A program made the translations under genes and the position numbers. A stretch of DNA of 41,269 nucleotides, from NCBI GenBank assembly GCA_945865495.1, contig CAMBEF010000002.1, positions 1 through 41,269 on the forward strand, read 5' to 3'. Positions 1 to 9,994 of the stretch are shown here, piece by piece; positions within the stretch are counted from its first letter, which is position 1, and every line of letters begins with the position of its first letter. The notes below the pieces were generated by a model. The model saw only the letters and a program-made list of their open reading frames with translations. It was not told the origin of the DNA and ran no database searches. This DNA comes from an uncultured Bacteroides sp. Its GTDB lineage: Bacteria; Bacillota; Clostridia; Lachnospirales; Lachnospiraceae.

Positions 1-3000
1 CGCATACGTGTAAACAATGTCAAATATAACTTTGGAACCCAGTATTATGATGATTTCATGATGCGCTTTTCCGGCAAGAATACGCTGTATGATCTTGCCA
101 ACGGCGGCGGTAAGAGTCTTCTTATGCTTCTGCTTATGCAGAATATGATTCCAAATTGCACACTTGATGACAAACAGCCGATAGAGAAGCTTTTTCGCGG
201 GGACAGCGGCAATACAACGATACATTCACTTATAGAGTGGAATCTTGACCCATGCTACCGTAAGGACAATTACAAATATATGCTTACGGGCTTTTGCGCA
301 CGCAAAGCAAGAAATACATCATCAGAGCAGCCAGCAGTGCCAGATGGATATGATACGGACGGCACGGGAACGTCACAGGCTTCATCCGTATCAGCTGCTT
401 CACAGGCAGTTTCGGCAAATGACCAGGCATCAGTGGAATATTTTAACTATGTCATATTCTACAGGGAATTCGGCGATAATGACATAAGAAATCTGCCGCT
501 TTCAAAGGATGGCAAAAAGGTAACATATCAGGAACTTAAAGATTACCTGAGAGACCTTGAGAAGAAGGATTTCGGAGTATCGGTAAAGATATTTGACCGC
601 AAGGGAGATTATCAGAACTTTATAAGCGGATATGGAATCTATGAAAGTGAATGGGAAATCGTAAGAGGAATCAATAAGACGGAAGGTCATGTAAGAACAT
701 ATTTTGAGACGAATTACAGGACAAGCCGCAAGGTTGTTGAGGATCTGCTTATTGAGGAGATTATCCAGAAATCCTTCCACAACATAACAGGCAACGGTAA
801 TGATGATGACCGCATGGCAAGGACGCTTCTTGACATAAAGGATAAGCTTGTTGAACTTTCAAGAAAGCATGCCATTATGGATGAGTATGACATGCAGATA
901 CAGGCCATAGATGAGTTCGCACAGGGACTGTCAGATTTTGAAAGTATATACCGCAATAAAAATGAGAACAGTGCCAGACTTGTAAGGATGCTCGCGGCAG
1001 CAAGGAAAAAGAGTGATGAAACAGCTGCTGAGGAGCAGTCTGCAACAGAGGCGATTGAGAGAATACAGATTGAGACCGACAGAGAACATCGGCTCATAGA
1101 CACTGCGGAGATTATCGAACAGAAGAATTCAATGAAGGAAGTCGGGGAACTTCTCAGGCAATCTGAGCAGGAGAGGTCGTCTGCTGTGCAGGCTTCGGAA
1201 AGTCTGCGGCTTGAACTTACCCTTAAGGAGTGCATTGCAGATTACAGGGAATATCTTGAATATAAGAGGCAGTTTGATGAGATAACCCAGATTATAGATA
1301 ACAGACTCCGTGACCATGAAGACATAGCTGCGGAACTGAGAAATCTTGCATCATATAAAAAATCAGCTGATGATATCAGAAGACATGAATTATTGTCGGG
1401 TATGACAGAGGCAAAAGCACTTCTTGCCAATGAGGAGAACGTATCCAATACAGCAGCAGATGCACTTAAGGCAGCAGAATCAGGAATATCCAAGGCACTT
1501 GGACGTTCTGAATATCTCAAGAATGAGATAACTTCCGACGAGAATGCCATATCGGGAATGCTTGGTGCCGATACGGTACTTGTCGCTGAGAATGCGTCTG
1601 ATGAGCTGGCAGGAGTGAATGATGAGGCAGCAGCATGCAGAATGCATATGCGGGAACTTGAGGAAAAACTGGCGTCAGTAAAGACACAGATTGATATGTG
1701 CCGTACTAAGCTTGACAGAACAGATACTCTTATAGAGGTGAACGGACAGCAGGCAGAGAAGCTTGAACAGGAACTTGCGGCAGGAAAGCATGCCGATGAG
1801 CTTTTTGACAAGCTGTGCAATGTGTATTCACAGAAGACGCCGGAGGGGCTGGCAAGAGCGGTATCGGCGGCACTTAAGGAGACGGAATCACAGTTTGACA
1901 AAAGTATGCGCAGAAGATCTGACCTTGAAGTATATGCTGAGTCACTTAAGAACGGCGTGTATGTGTGCCGCGATGAACAGTATGACAAAGTGTGGGATTA
2001 TCTTCAGAAGCAGTATGGCGAAGATGCCATGCAGGGCTCACGCTGGTATGCGGGCCTTAAGCAGGGACAGAAACGGGATGTCATAAAGCGCGTTCCATTC
2101 ATTCATAACGGCTTTATAATAAAAAATGATTTTGAAAGAGTCAGGGCGGATACAGTGCTTGGAAGCTTTAACGGTGCATATGCGGTACCGGTTATCAGTG
2201 AAAATGTGCTGTATGATATGAAGCTTGAAGTGAACAATGAACTTGTGACATTTGCATCGAGGGATATGTCATTTCTTACAGAACCGTCAGGCATTGACAA
2301 TGAGATTAAAAAATGCAGCGAAGAGATAGCTGAGCTTGATGATGTGATAGCGCGTCTTTCAGACAGAAGAGATGTGATAAGGGAGGACTATGATTTTGCA
2401 GTAAGAGAAGCGGTAAAGAGGTCTGATTATAATGACAGTCCGGCAGTCCGGCTTGAAAAGCTTAAAGCTGAAGCAGTGCAGCTTGCAGAGACCAGAACGG
2501 AGCTTATCGGCAGACTTGAGAACCTTAACACATCAAAGGCTTCACTCACAAGAGAGTACGATGACGAATCGCAGAGAGAGGCACATGATCTTAAGAGGGC
2601 AGAGCTTCTTCAAAAGATTACAGAGCTGTTCGACAGGGCTGTGGGACACAGAGCCGAAGTGAAGCAGCTTGACGGGATGATTCAGGAGTACTCTTCAAGG
2701 AAACAGAAAGCGGGGGCAGATCTCAGCGCATCACAGGAAAGAGCCGGCGCATACCGGTCGAAAATTGCATCGGTACAGAGTGCGCTTGAAAGAATGGATG
2801 TCCAGTGGACTGCATTTGCACCGTATTATAGTGAAGATTACGAAGCAGGTTCCGGTAACACGGTTAATGCACAACAATTCAGTGAACAGGATCTCGAGAG
2901 CAGGTTTGCAGCACTCAGAAGCATTATTGAGCAGGATACATCTGACATAACGGATAAGGAGAAGCTTAAGAACCATCTTGCTGCGTCTATGGACAAATGC

Positions 3001-4497
3001 TGCCGTATGATAGAGTACAGGCGAATGTCGGTTGATGATGTCAGGAAAGCGCTTGATGACGACTCAATGGCGGACAGCAGTAATGATGCGCTTATGTCGA
3101 TACGTGACAGACTGGCTGAGTATGATGGGCAGATTGCTTCAATAACACAGACAATAGAATCGCAGAGCGCACTTTATAACAGACTTGACGGAAGTATAGC
3201 ACATGGAATCTATCAGATAGAGGAAAAATACGGAAGTTATGAGGAATTTGAATGTGCCAATACAGCGGCATTCAAGGAGCAGCATACGGCGCTTGTTGCA
3301 AAGATGAGAGAAAACAAAGCCAGGCTGTCTGACAGACAGAAAGAGACTGTTAAGCAGCACACAAAGCTTGAGGTCATGATTAAGGATATGGAGAGGATTA
3401 TCCGTGCTGCCGGAATAGATGAGGCGGATGCGGATGTGACCGGAGCAGATGAGAATGTGGCTTTGGAGAATTACATGGATTACGAGAATGTCCAGAAAGA
3501 GCTCGAGAGGATTCTTGCAAGGCTTGAAAAGCGCAAGGATACATTTGCAAAGCAGAAAGCAGAGCTTACTGACAGACTGCGCAGACTTGAGGCAGCAGAT
3601 CTTGCGGATGAATTTACAAGAAGCCTGGATGCACCGGCTGATGCAAAACAGTGCGAAGAGCTTGCCGGACAGCTAAAGGAGACCAATGAGTATATAGCGC
3701 TTGAGAGAGATAATGTTGCAAAGAGCACGGAAGACATGGAACGTATAAAGGAAAGCTTTGAGAACAGATGTCTTCAGACCTGCAGCAATATAAAGACGGA
3801 GCTTGACAGGCTTCCACAGCTTTCGACAATAACGCTGGACGGAAAGCTTATATCGATAATTGACCTGCAGATACCATATGTAAAAGAGGAGTCATACAAG
3901 GAGCGCATGTCTGCATACATAGACGAGACAGTGACAGCGGCTGAGAGCTTCAGGGATGCGGCACAGAGACTTCAGTATATACGCAACAGACTGACATGGA
4001 AGAGACTTTTTTCTGTCATTGTTACGGATATGGATGCAATAAGGGTGAATCTGTACAAACGTGAGAGAATCGGCGATCAGAGCAGGTTCCTTAAGTATGA
4101 GGAGGCTGTGGGAAGTACGGGACAGTCACAGGGCATATATATTCAGTTCCTGATTGCGATTATCAATTATATCTCCAATATAAATGCGGCAACTCATGGA
4201 GCAGCGGTGACTGGCAAGGTAATATTTATCGATAACCCGTTTGGTGCGGCTAAGGATATATATATATGGGAGCCTATATTCAAACTGCTTAAGACAAACC
4301 ATGTACAGCTTATTGTTCCTGCGAGAGGTGCAACGCCTGCAATTACGGGAAGATTTGATGTTAATTATATTCTTGGACAGAAGATGGCAGGCAGAATGCA
4401 GCAGACAGTTGTTGTGGATTATCAAAGTAACATAGAGCGCGAAAATCTTGAGTATTCAAGGATTGAATATGAGCAGCAGACACTTGACCTGCTGTAA
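1..4497 (+). CDS. SMC/MukB/JetC-like coiled-coil ATPase, 5'-truncated by the window edge
   Basis: The reading frame is open from base 1, so the track start at 58 is only an internal Met and the true start is upstream. About 1498 residues are visible. A P-loop (ANGGGKSL) lies near visible residue 33. A Ser/Ala-rich low-complexity insert follows near 105-140. Two long charged coiled-coil stretches flank a more globular, hinge-like section around residues 650-770. The C-terminal head carries a signature-like STGQSQ near 1375 and a Walker B-like VIFIDNPFG near 1410. This head-coil-hinge-coil-head layout is that of SMC, MukB, MksB and Wadjet JetC ATPases, which form DNA-loop-extruding complexes. 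The residue after the Walker B Asp is Asn, where canonical ABC ATPases have Glu. No JetD/TOPRIM-type nuclease gene follows; the next gene is a TPR/AAA protein with its own promoter. Family placement among JetC, MksB and an unnamed clade is uncertain. Confidence 0.8.
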   Translation, partial: RIRVNNVKYNFGTQYYDDFMMRFSGKNTLYDLANGGGKSLLMLLLMQNMIPNCTLDDKQPIEKLFRGDSGNTTIHSLIEWNLDPCYRKDNYKYMLTGFCARKARNTSSEQPAVPDGYDTDGTGTSQASSVSAASQAVSANDQASVEYFNYVIFYREFGDNDIRNLPLSKDGKKVTYQELKDYLRDLEKKDFGVSVKIFDRKGDYQNFISGYGIYESEWEIVRGINKTEGHVRTYFETNYRTSRKVVEDLLIEEIIQKSFHNITGNGNDDDRMARTLLDIKDKLVELSRKHAIMDEYDMQIQAIDEFAQGLSDFESIYRNKNENSARLVRMLAAARKKSDETAAEEQSATEAIERIQIETDREHRLIDTAEIIEQKNSMKEVGELLRQSEQERSSAVQASESLRLELTLKECIADYREYLEYKRQFDEITQIIDNRLRDHEDIAAELRNLASYKKSADDIRRHELLSGMTEAKALLANEENVSNTAADALKAAESGISKALGRSEYLKNEITSDENAISGMLGADTVLVAENASDELAGVNDEAAACRMHMRELEEKLASVKTQIDMCRTKLDRTDTLIEVNGQQAEKLEQELAAGKHADELFDKLCNVYSQKTPEGLARAVSAALKETESQFDKSMRRRSDLEVYAESLKNGVYVCRDEQYDKVWDYLQKQYGEDAMQGSRWYAGLKQGQKRDVIKRVPFIHNGFIIKNDFERVRADTVLGSFNGAYAVPVISENVLYDMKLEVNNELVTFASRDMSFLTEPSGIDNEIKKCSEEIAELDDVIARLSDRRDVIREDYDFAVREAVKRSDYNDSPAVRLEKLKAEAVQLAETRTELIGRLENLNTSKASLTREYDDESQREAHDLKRAELLQKITELFDRAVGHRAEVKQLDGMIQEYSSRKQKAGADLSASQERAGAYRSKIASVQSALERMDVQWTAFAPYYSEDYEAGSGNTVNAQQFSEQDLESRFAALRSIIEQDTSDITDKEKLKNHLAASMDKCCRMIEYRRMSVDDVRKALDDDSMADSSNDALMSIRDRLAEYDGQIASITQTIESQSALYNRLDGSIAHGIYQIEEKYGSYEEFECANTAAFKEQHTALVAKMRENKARLSDRQKETVKQHTKLEVMIKDMERIIRAAGIDEADADVTGADENVALENYMDYENVQKELERILARLEKRKDTFAKQKAELTDRLRRLEAADLADEFTRSLDAPADAKQCEELAGQLKETNEYIALERDNVAKSTEDMERIKESFENRCLQTCSNIKTELDRLPQLSTITLDGKLISIIDLQIPYVKEESYKERMSAYIDETVTAAESFRDAAQRLQYIRNRLTWKRLFSVIVTDMDAIRVNLYKRERIGDQSRFLKYEEAVGSTGQSQGIYIQFLIAIINYISNINAATHGAAVTGKVIFIDNPFGAAKDIYIWEPIFKLLKTNHVQLIVPARGATPAITGRFDVNYILGQKMAGRMQQTVVVDYQSNIERENLEYSRIEYEQQTLDLL

Positions 4498-4575
4498 TTC
4501 GGCTGTGATATATGACAATAATGTAACAGCTGCTAATATGCCATGTATTGGATGATATTGGAACGGTAAACTTTT

Positions 4576-4604
4576 TTGACAAGCACTATATGCTGTGATA
4601 AACT
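4576..4604 (+). promoter_or_regulatory. sigma70-type promoter for the TPR/AAA-like gene
   Basis: TTGACA (4576-4581) is followed by a 17-bp spacer and TAAACT (4599-4604). It lies about 45 bp upstream of the GTG start at 4649. This suggests the gene is transcribed at least partly independently of the SMC-like gene. Confidence 0.65.
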
Positions 4605-4648
4605 TAATTATGTATGTTTAACTTTCTTTTTGAAAAGGTGGCGTTATC

Positions 4649-7600
4649 GTGGATAAATACGAATTCAATATAAAATTAGAACAGATTAAGAAACTCGCAG
4701 CCAGAAAAGATTACAAGGCGGCAGCAGCTATTGCTAATTCCATGGATTGGCGCAAGATGAAGGATTGGGCTACACTTGCAACAATAATTAATGTTCAGGA
4801 AGCAGCAGGATACATAGAGGAAGCAAGAGATACTGCCATACTCGCATATAACAGGAACCAGGGCGGAAGAAGGCTTGTATATAAGCTTACAGAGCTTTTT
4901 ATCAGACTTGGACAGTTCGAGGATGCGGAAGATCTGTATGAGGAATATGTTCATATGGCATCACATGATGTGAACAGATTTATTCTTGAGTATAAGCTCC
5001 GCAAGGCAGAGAATGCGCCGGTAGATACTCTTATCGAGATACTTGAGGAGTACAAGAGCCAGGAGATAGACGAGAAGTACATGTATGAGCTTGCACAGCT
5101 TTACAGCTATGCCGGCATGTCTGATAAGTGTGTTCATATATGTGATGAGATTATATTGTGGTTCTCTGACGGTGAATATGTTGACAGTGCAATAAGGCTT
5201 AAGCAGAAGTATGCTGACATAACGGCTACACAGCAGAAGATATTTGAAGAGGCTGTCAGAAAAAAGGATGCACCGGATGCGGATCAGACAAAAGAGCTGA
5301 TATTTGCAAAAGAGCATGAGAAGATCCGATACAGTGATGAGATGGAAAAGGAGCTTGAGGAAGAGTACTCACAGGATGAGTATGACGAATATGATGCCGG
5401 ATACGGGGACGCAGTATATGAGGATGACCGGCAGGCAGACAGCAATCTGCCATCTTATGAATATGAAGATGATGAGGAAGATGACGGCCCTGCGATGGAT
5501 CTTATCCAGAACAAGGCTGACGAGAATGCCAAGAATTTTTTTCGTGCGTTAATTAATAAGGCTGCCATGAGTGCAAAGGGCGGCAGTGCTGATGATGAAG
5601 ATGAGGAAGAAGAGGATGAGGAGACTTTTGTCGACTCGCAGGCAGACAGTCAGGAATATCAGGATTCATCATATGAAGATGATTCGGAGTATGACAGCGA
5701 TGATACGGATGAATACACAGCCGGATCAGATGATGCACAAGATGTGGATGATGCAGATGATGCGGATTCATCAGGTGCGGATGACAGAGCTTCAGCATCC
5801 GGCAATGAAGGAATAGAAAAAGCAAAGCAGTCGCTTAATGAGCTTATTGCAAAGGCAAGACAGAATCTTGAAGACAGTTATGAAGATGTACGTCAGGCAG
5901 ATGCGGAAGAGCGAATTGCCAAGACAGCAGAGCAGATAGAGGTTCCTGTAAGGGAATACAGCATATATGACACGCGAAATCTTCAGGCAGAGCTTGCAAA
6001 GAATCTTGATGAGATTATGAATTCAGATACTGCGCCTATTACACCTGTAAGTCCAATGCCGTCATTTATGAATAGTGACTTTGGCAGTGTTCAGGATGAG
6101 ACTGACAAAGACAGTAAGAATGATAGTGACGGTGACAGTGCTAATACTGATGATGAACAGATAGAAGGCCAGATGAGCATTGCCGACTGGGTAGAGGCTG
6201 TACAGGAAGAAAAATACGGCAACCGGGAGACAAGGGAATTCTCCAAAGAAGAACTAGAGAGAGAGCTTGCAGCAAGGGAGTCCAAGGAAGAGGCATATGA
6301 CAGGCTTATGGCAAAGCAGAAAGCGGCAGCTGCCAGAAGCGGTGTACCTTTTGATGAGGCAAGGGCAAGAGATAATGCCAATCAGGAGCTTATGCTGCAG
6401 TCGGTGAAGACAGACCTTGCAATCAGAACAGGTAAGGCAGCAGCACATATTGAGACGGATGCTGTAAAGCAGAAGGAAGACGGAAGAATATGGCTGTATG
6501 CGTACAAGAGCAAGCTTGCAAAAGACAGGGAAGAAGCAGCGGCAGAGGAGCAGCGCAGGGTGTTAGAGCAGAGGTTCTCTGATGAGGAACAGGAGATGCA
6601 GGCACAGAAGGTCATGGCAGATGAACTTGCCAGAGAGGTAAGGGAAGCTATGGATAACAGTGCTGTATCACAGGAGCAGGACTCACAGGAACCGGTTTCT
6701 GATGCAGAAGATGAAGAATACGATGACAGTTATGATGACGTATATTCGGAGGAAGAAGAATACTCAGAAGATGACTATGACGATGAGTATCCTGAAGATG
6801 AATATTCGGAAGACGATGAATACTCAGAAGATGACGAATATTCAGAAGACGATGAGTATGATGAAGATGGGGAGTACGAAGAGGACGAGGAGTATGATGT
6901 AGAGCCGATTGAGGAAGAAGAGCCATCAGGCGTAAGGGCATTATTCCATTTTGGCAGAAAGAAAAAGTCAAAGCCGGTTGAGGAAGAACCGGAAGAAGAC
7001 GAATATGAGGAAGAATATGAAGGCAGCACTGATGAAGAAGAGCCTGAATATGACGAATCAGAATATGATGATGGAGAAGAGGCGTTTGAATTGGAAATCC
7101 CAAAGGAAGTACGTAAGTTTTTCAACAAATATAATGATATGGATGGCGTAACCGAACAGCTGGCAGAGTATTTTGACACTGTCGGTGATGAGATAGGCCA
7201 GAATACATCGGAGAGAGGCAATATCATTATCAGCGGTAACAGGAGTGCTGATAAGACAAGTCTTGCCAAGAATATTGCGAGGGCACTTAACCAGCTGTAT
7301 CCGGAATATCCTAAGAAGATTGCTAAGACTACCGGTGAGAGTATTAACCAGCGTGGAATCGCCAAGTCACTTCCAAGACTTATAGGAACGGTTCTTATTG
7401 TAGAAGATGCGGGTTCAATTGTTCCGAAGAGAATCACGGAGCTTCTTGAGGTCATGAAGCAGGATACAGGCGGAATGATTGTAATACTGATAGATTCAGA
7501 TACAGAGATTAATGTTCTTCTCAGTGTTAATCCTGATCTGGCAGAGAACTTTAACCACAGAATAGTTATCAAGCAGTATGCGGTTGCAGAGCTTGTTGAC

Positions 7601-7843
7601 TATGCAAGAAAATATGCGGGCAAGCGCCAGCATGTTGTAAATGATGATGCACTTACACTTCTCTATATGAAGATTAATAAATTAAGCAAAGAAAAAGAGT
7701 ATGTAAGGACGGATGAAGTTAAGGAGATTATAGACAAGGCTATTGTCAAGGCAGAACGACGTGCTTCGAGAAGATTATTCGGAAGGCATGTAAGACGTGG
7801 CGGAGAATATTTTGTGCTTACCGAGTCTGATTTTAAAGATTGA
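4649..7843 (+). CDS. TPR, acidic low-complexity and AAA-like domain protein of unknown function
   Basis: It starts at GTG 4649 after AAAAGGTGG. Residues about 1-190 form helical TPR-like repeats. Residues about 230-420 and 690-830 are very acidic (Asp, Glu, Tyr, Ser), including tandem EYSEDD units. The C-terminal roughly 220 residues resemble a small AAA-like ATPase module: a P-loop-like GNRSADKTS near residue 860, then TVLIVEDAG as a Walker B-like strand. The P-loop is abnormal: the Gly normally before Lys-Thr is Asp (ADKT rather than GKT), so nucleotide binding may be altered. No signal peptide or membrane segment is seen, so it is probably cytoplasmic. I do not recognise a named family. 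The TPR part could be a scaffold, and the acidic regions could be DNA-mimic-like, metal-binding or linker sequence; this is inference. Confidence 0.8.
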   Translation: MDKYEFNIKLEQIKKLAARKDYKAAAAIANSMDWRKMKDWATLATIINVQEAAGYIEEARDTAILAYNRNQGGRRLVYKLTELFIRLGQFEDAEDLYEEYVHMASHDVNRFILEYKLRKAENAPVDTLIEILEEYKSQEIDEKYMYELAQLYSYAGMSDKCVHICDEIILWFSDGEYVDSAIRLKQKYADITATQQKIFEEAVRKKDAPDADQTKELIFAKEHEKIRYSDEMEKELEEEYSQDEYDEYDAGYGDAVYEDDRQADSNLPSYEYEDDEEDDGPAMDLIQNKADENAKNFFRALINKAAMSAKGGSADDEDEEEEDEETFVDSQADSQEYQDSSYEDDSEYDSDDTDEYTAGSDDAQDVDDADDADSSGADDRASASGNEGIEKAKQSLNELIAKARQNLEDSYEDVRQADAEERIAKTAEQIEVPVREYSIYDTRNLQAELAKNLDEIMNSDTAPITPVSPMPSFMNSDFGSVQDETDKDSKNDSDGDSANTDDEQIEGQMSIADWVEAVQEEKYGNRETREFSKEELERELAARESKEEAYDRLMAKQKAAAARSGVPFDEARARDNANQELMLQSVKTDLAIRTGKAAAHIETDAVKQKEDGRIWLYAYKSKLAKDREEAAAEEQRRVLEQRFSDEEQEMQAQKVMADELAREVREAMDNSAVSQEQDSQEPVSDAEDEEYDDSYDDVYSEEEEYSEDDYDDEYPEDEYSEDDEYSEDDEYSEDDEYDEDGEYEEDEEYDVEPIEEEEPSGVRALFHFGRKKKSKPVEEEPEEDEYEEEYEGSTDEEEPEYDESEYDDGEEAFELEIPKEVRKFFNKYNDMDGVTEQLAEYFDTVGDEIGQNTSERGNIIISGNRSADKTSLAKNIARALNQLYPEYPKKIAKTTGESINQRGIAKSLPRLIGTVLIVEDAGSIVPKRITELLEVMKQDTGGMIVILIDSDTEINVLLSVNPDLAENFNHRIVIKQYAVAELVDYARKYAGKRQHVVNDDALTLLYMKINKLSKEKEYVRTDEVKEIIDKAIVKAERRASRRLFGRHVRRGGEYFVLTESDFKD
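6758..6898 (+). repeat. tandem acidic codon repeats inside the TPR/AAA-like gene
   Basis: The DNA repeats GAATACTCAGAAGATGAC-like 18-bp units encoding EYSEDD, with third-position variation. It accounts for the serine-rich reverse-strand shadow ORFs in this stretch. In-frame copy-number change would lengthen or shorten the acidic tract without breaking the frame. Confidence 0.75.
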
Positions 7844-7873
7844 TATAAACTTGTATAACAAGGAGGATTTACA

Positions 7874-9868
7874 ATGAACAACAGTGCGATTGACAATTTG
7901 TCAGTTAACGCAATACGTGTATTATCAGCAGATGCAATCCAGAAGGCCAATTCAGGACATCCGGGACTTCCACTCGGTGCAGCACCTATGGCATATGAGC
8001 TCTGGACAAAGCATATGAATCACAATCCTAAGGATCCGGAATGGAAGAACAGGGACAGATTTATTCTTTCGGGCGGACATGGTTCGATGCTTCTGTATTC
8101 ACTGCTTCATCTGTTTGGATATGGTAATCTGTCAGCTAAGGATCTCTCAGAGTTCCGTCAGTTTAATTCACTGACACCGGGACATCCTGAATACCGCCAT
8201 ACAGTTGGCGTGGAGGCAACAACAGGTCCTCTTGGTGCCGGAATGGGTATGGCAGTAGGTATGGCTATTGCAGAATCTCATCTTGCAGCTGTATTTAATA
8301 AAGACGGATATGATGTGGTTGACCATTATACATATGTTCTCGGCGGAGACGGCTGTATGATGGAAGGTATCTCATCTGAGGCATTTTCACTTGCAGGTAC
8401 ACTTAAGCTCGGCAAGCTCATAGTTTTCTATGATTCCAATAATATTTCAATTGAAGGAAGCACTGATATAGCATTTACAGAGAATGTGCAGAAGAGATTC
8501 GAGGCATTCGGCTTCCAGACAATAGATGTTGCTGACGGTAATGACCTTGAAGCAATAGGCAGGGCTATTGAGGAGGCAAAGGCTGACCAGACACGTCCTT
8601 CACTTATTACGGTTCATACACAGATTGGTTATGGATGCCCGGCTAAGCAGGGTAAGGCAAGCGCACATGGTGAGCCGCTCGGCGTTGAGAATGTTGCGGC
8701 ACTCAGAGAGAACCTTAAGTGGCCGTTAGAAGAAAGCTTTGCAGTACCGGAAGAGGTATATGCTAATTACGCACAGTATGCAGCTAAGGGAGCAGCCAAG
8801 GAAGAAGAGTGGAATAAGCTCTTTGAGGAGTATTCTGCAAAGTATCCTGACATGCGTAAGCTGTGGGATGAATATTACGGAGACAATGCAGAGCTTGATA
8901 AGCTCTTTGCATCAGATGAATACTGGGCACGTGGTGAGAAGCCGGAAGCTACAAGAGGTATCTCGGGCCGTGTGCTTAACGAGATTAAGAAGGTAATGCC
9001 TAATCTTATCGGTGGTTCAGCAGACCTTGCACCATCTAACAAGACTAACATGACAGGTATGGGCGATTATTCAGCACAGGACAGAAGCGGATGCAATATG
9101 CACTTTGGTGTAAGAGAGATTGCAATGGCAGCTATCGGCAACGGAATGATGCTTCACGGAGGACTGCGTGCATTCGTGGCAACATTTTTTGTATTCAGCG
9201 ATTATGTTAAGCCTATGGCAAGACTTTCAGCGATTATGGGAGTGCCGCTTACATTTGTACTCTCACACGACAGCATAGGAGTAGGAGAAGACGGACCTAC
9301 CCATGAGCCTATTGAGCAGCTTGCAATGCTTCGTTCACTTCCTAACTTTAACGTATTCAGACCATGTGATGCAATTGAGACAGAAGCTGCATGGTACGCA
9401 GCAATAAAGTCAGACAGGACACCTACTGCACTTGTACTTTCAAGACAGAATCTTGCTCCGATACCGGGAAGCAGCAAGGATGCACTTAAGGGCGGTTATG
9501 TAATCGATGATTCAGCTAAGGAAGTCCCTGATGTAATTCTTATGGCATCAGGTTCAGAAGTAGAACTTGCAGTAGAGGCTAAGAAGCTTCTTGCCGGTGA
9601 CGGAGTTGATGCGAGAGTTGTAAGTATGCCATGTATGGATATTTTTGAGACACAGAGCGATGAGTACAAGGAGTCGGTTCTTCCTAAGGCATGCCGTAAG
9701 AGAGTTGCGGTAGAAGCTCTCTCAGACTTTGGATGGGGAAGATATGTGGGACTTGACGGTGCATATGTCACAATGCATGGTTTCGGAGCTTCAGGTCCAT
9801 CTAAACAGCTTTTTGAATATTTTGGATTTACAGCAGAGAATGTTGCAAATGTTGCAAAGAGTCTCTAA
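7874..9868 (+). CDS. tkt: transketolase
   Basis: This 664-residue protein has the usual full length of bacterial transketolase. It transfers two-carbon ketol units in the non-oxidative pentose phosphate pathway, using thiamine diphosphate and Mg2+. The N-terminal half has GHGSM (substrate-binding His region near residue 70) and the cofactor motif GGDGCMMEG...DSNN near 158-190. The middle part has [14 protein letters not shown] and the C-terminal domain is complete. The start at 7874 is well set by AAGGAGG eight bases upstream. It follows the TPR/AAA-like gene by only 30 bp, so it may be partly co-transcribed. The pfp gene follows from its own promoter. No oddities were seen. Confidence 0.97.
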   Translation: MNNSAIDNLSVNAIRVLSADAIQKANSGHPGLPLGAAPMAYELWTKHMNHNPKDPEWKNRDRFILSGGHGSMLLYSLLHLFGYGNLSAKDLSEFRQFNSLTPGHPEYRHTVGVEATTGPLGAGMGMAVGMAIAESHLAAVFNKDGYDVVDHYTYVLGGDGCMMEGISSEAFSLAGTLKLGKLIVFYDSNNISIEGSTDIAFTENVQKRFEAFGFQTIDVADGNDLEAIGRAIEEAKADQTRPSLITVHTQIGYGCPAKQGKASAHGEPLGVENVAALRENLKWPLEESFAVPEEVYANYAQYAAKGAAKEEEWNKLFEEYSAKYPDMRKLWDEYYGDNAELDKLFASDEYWARGEKPEATRGISGRVLNEIKKVMPNLIGGSADLAPSNKTNMTGMGDYSAQDRSGCNMHFGVREIAMAAIGNGMMLHGGLRAFVATFFVFSDYVKPMARLSAIMGVPLTFVLSHDSIGVGEDGPTHEPIEQLAMLRSLPNFNVFRPCDAIETEAAWYAAIKSDRTPTALVLSRQNLAPIPGSSKDALKGGYVIDDSAKEVPDVILMASGSEVELAVEAKKLLAGDGVDARVVSMPCMDIFETQSDEYKESVLPKACRKRVAVEALSDFGWGRYVGLDGAYVTMHGFGASGPSKQLFEYFGFTAENVANVAKSL

Positions 9869-9876
9869 TTAATTGG

Positions 9877-9905
9877 TTGAGAAATTGGGCCATATATGCT
9901 AAAAT
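9877..9905 (+). promoter_or_regulatory. promoter of the PPi-phosphofructokinase gene
   Basis: TTGAGA (9877-9882), a 17-bp spacer and TAAAAT (9900-9905). The predicted transcript would carry a leader of about 80 nt before the ATG at 9995. Confidence 0.7.
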
Positions 9906-9933
9906 ATCAGTATATTAACAGTATCAGCATACG

Positions 9934-9961
9934 CTGACCCGGTGAACGGCCAATGGGTCAG
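9934..9961 (+). promoter_or_regulatory. 5'-leader hairpin upstream of pfp
   Basis: A perfect 7-bp inverted repeat, CTGACCC/GGGTCAG, encloses a 14-nt loop in the leader. No T-tract follows, so it is not a terminator. It does not match a riboswitch consensus I recognise. It may stabilise the mRNA or bind a regulator. Confidence 0.5.
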
Positions 9962-9994
9962 GGATGGGTATACAATTATTAGGAGGGCTACATA

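Noticed and set aside
6775-7572. 265-aa Ser-rich reverse-strand ORF and neighbours
   Set aside because: They are shadows of the GAT/GAA-rich acidic repeats of the forward gene; no ribosome site.
9906-9994. Known riboswitch in the pfp leader
   Set aside because: Only one simple stem is seen and no known aptamer consensus could be recognised.
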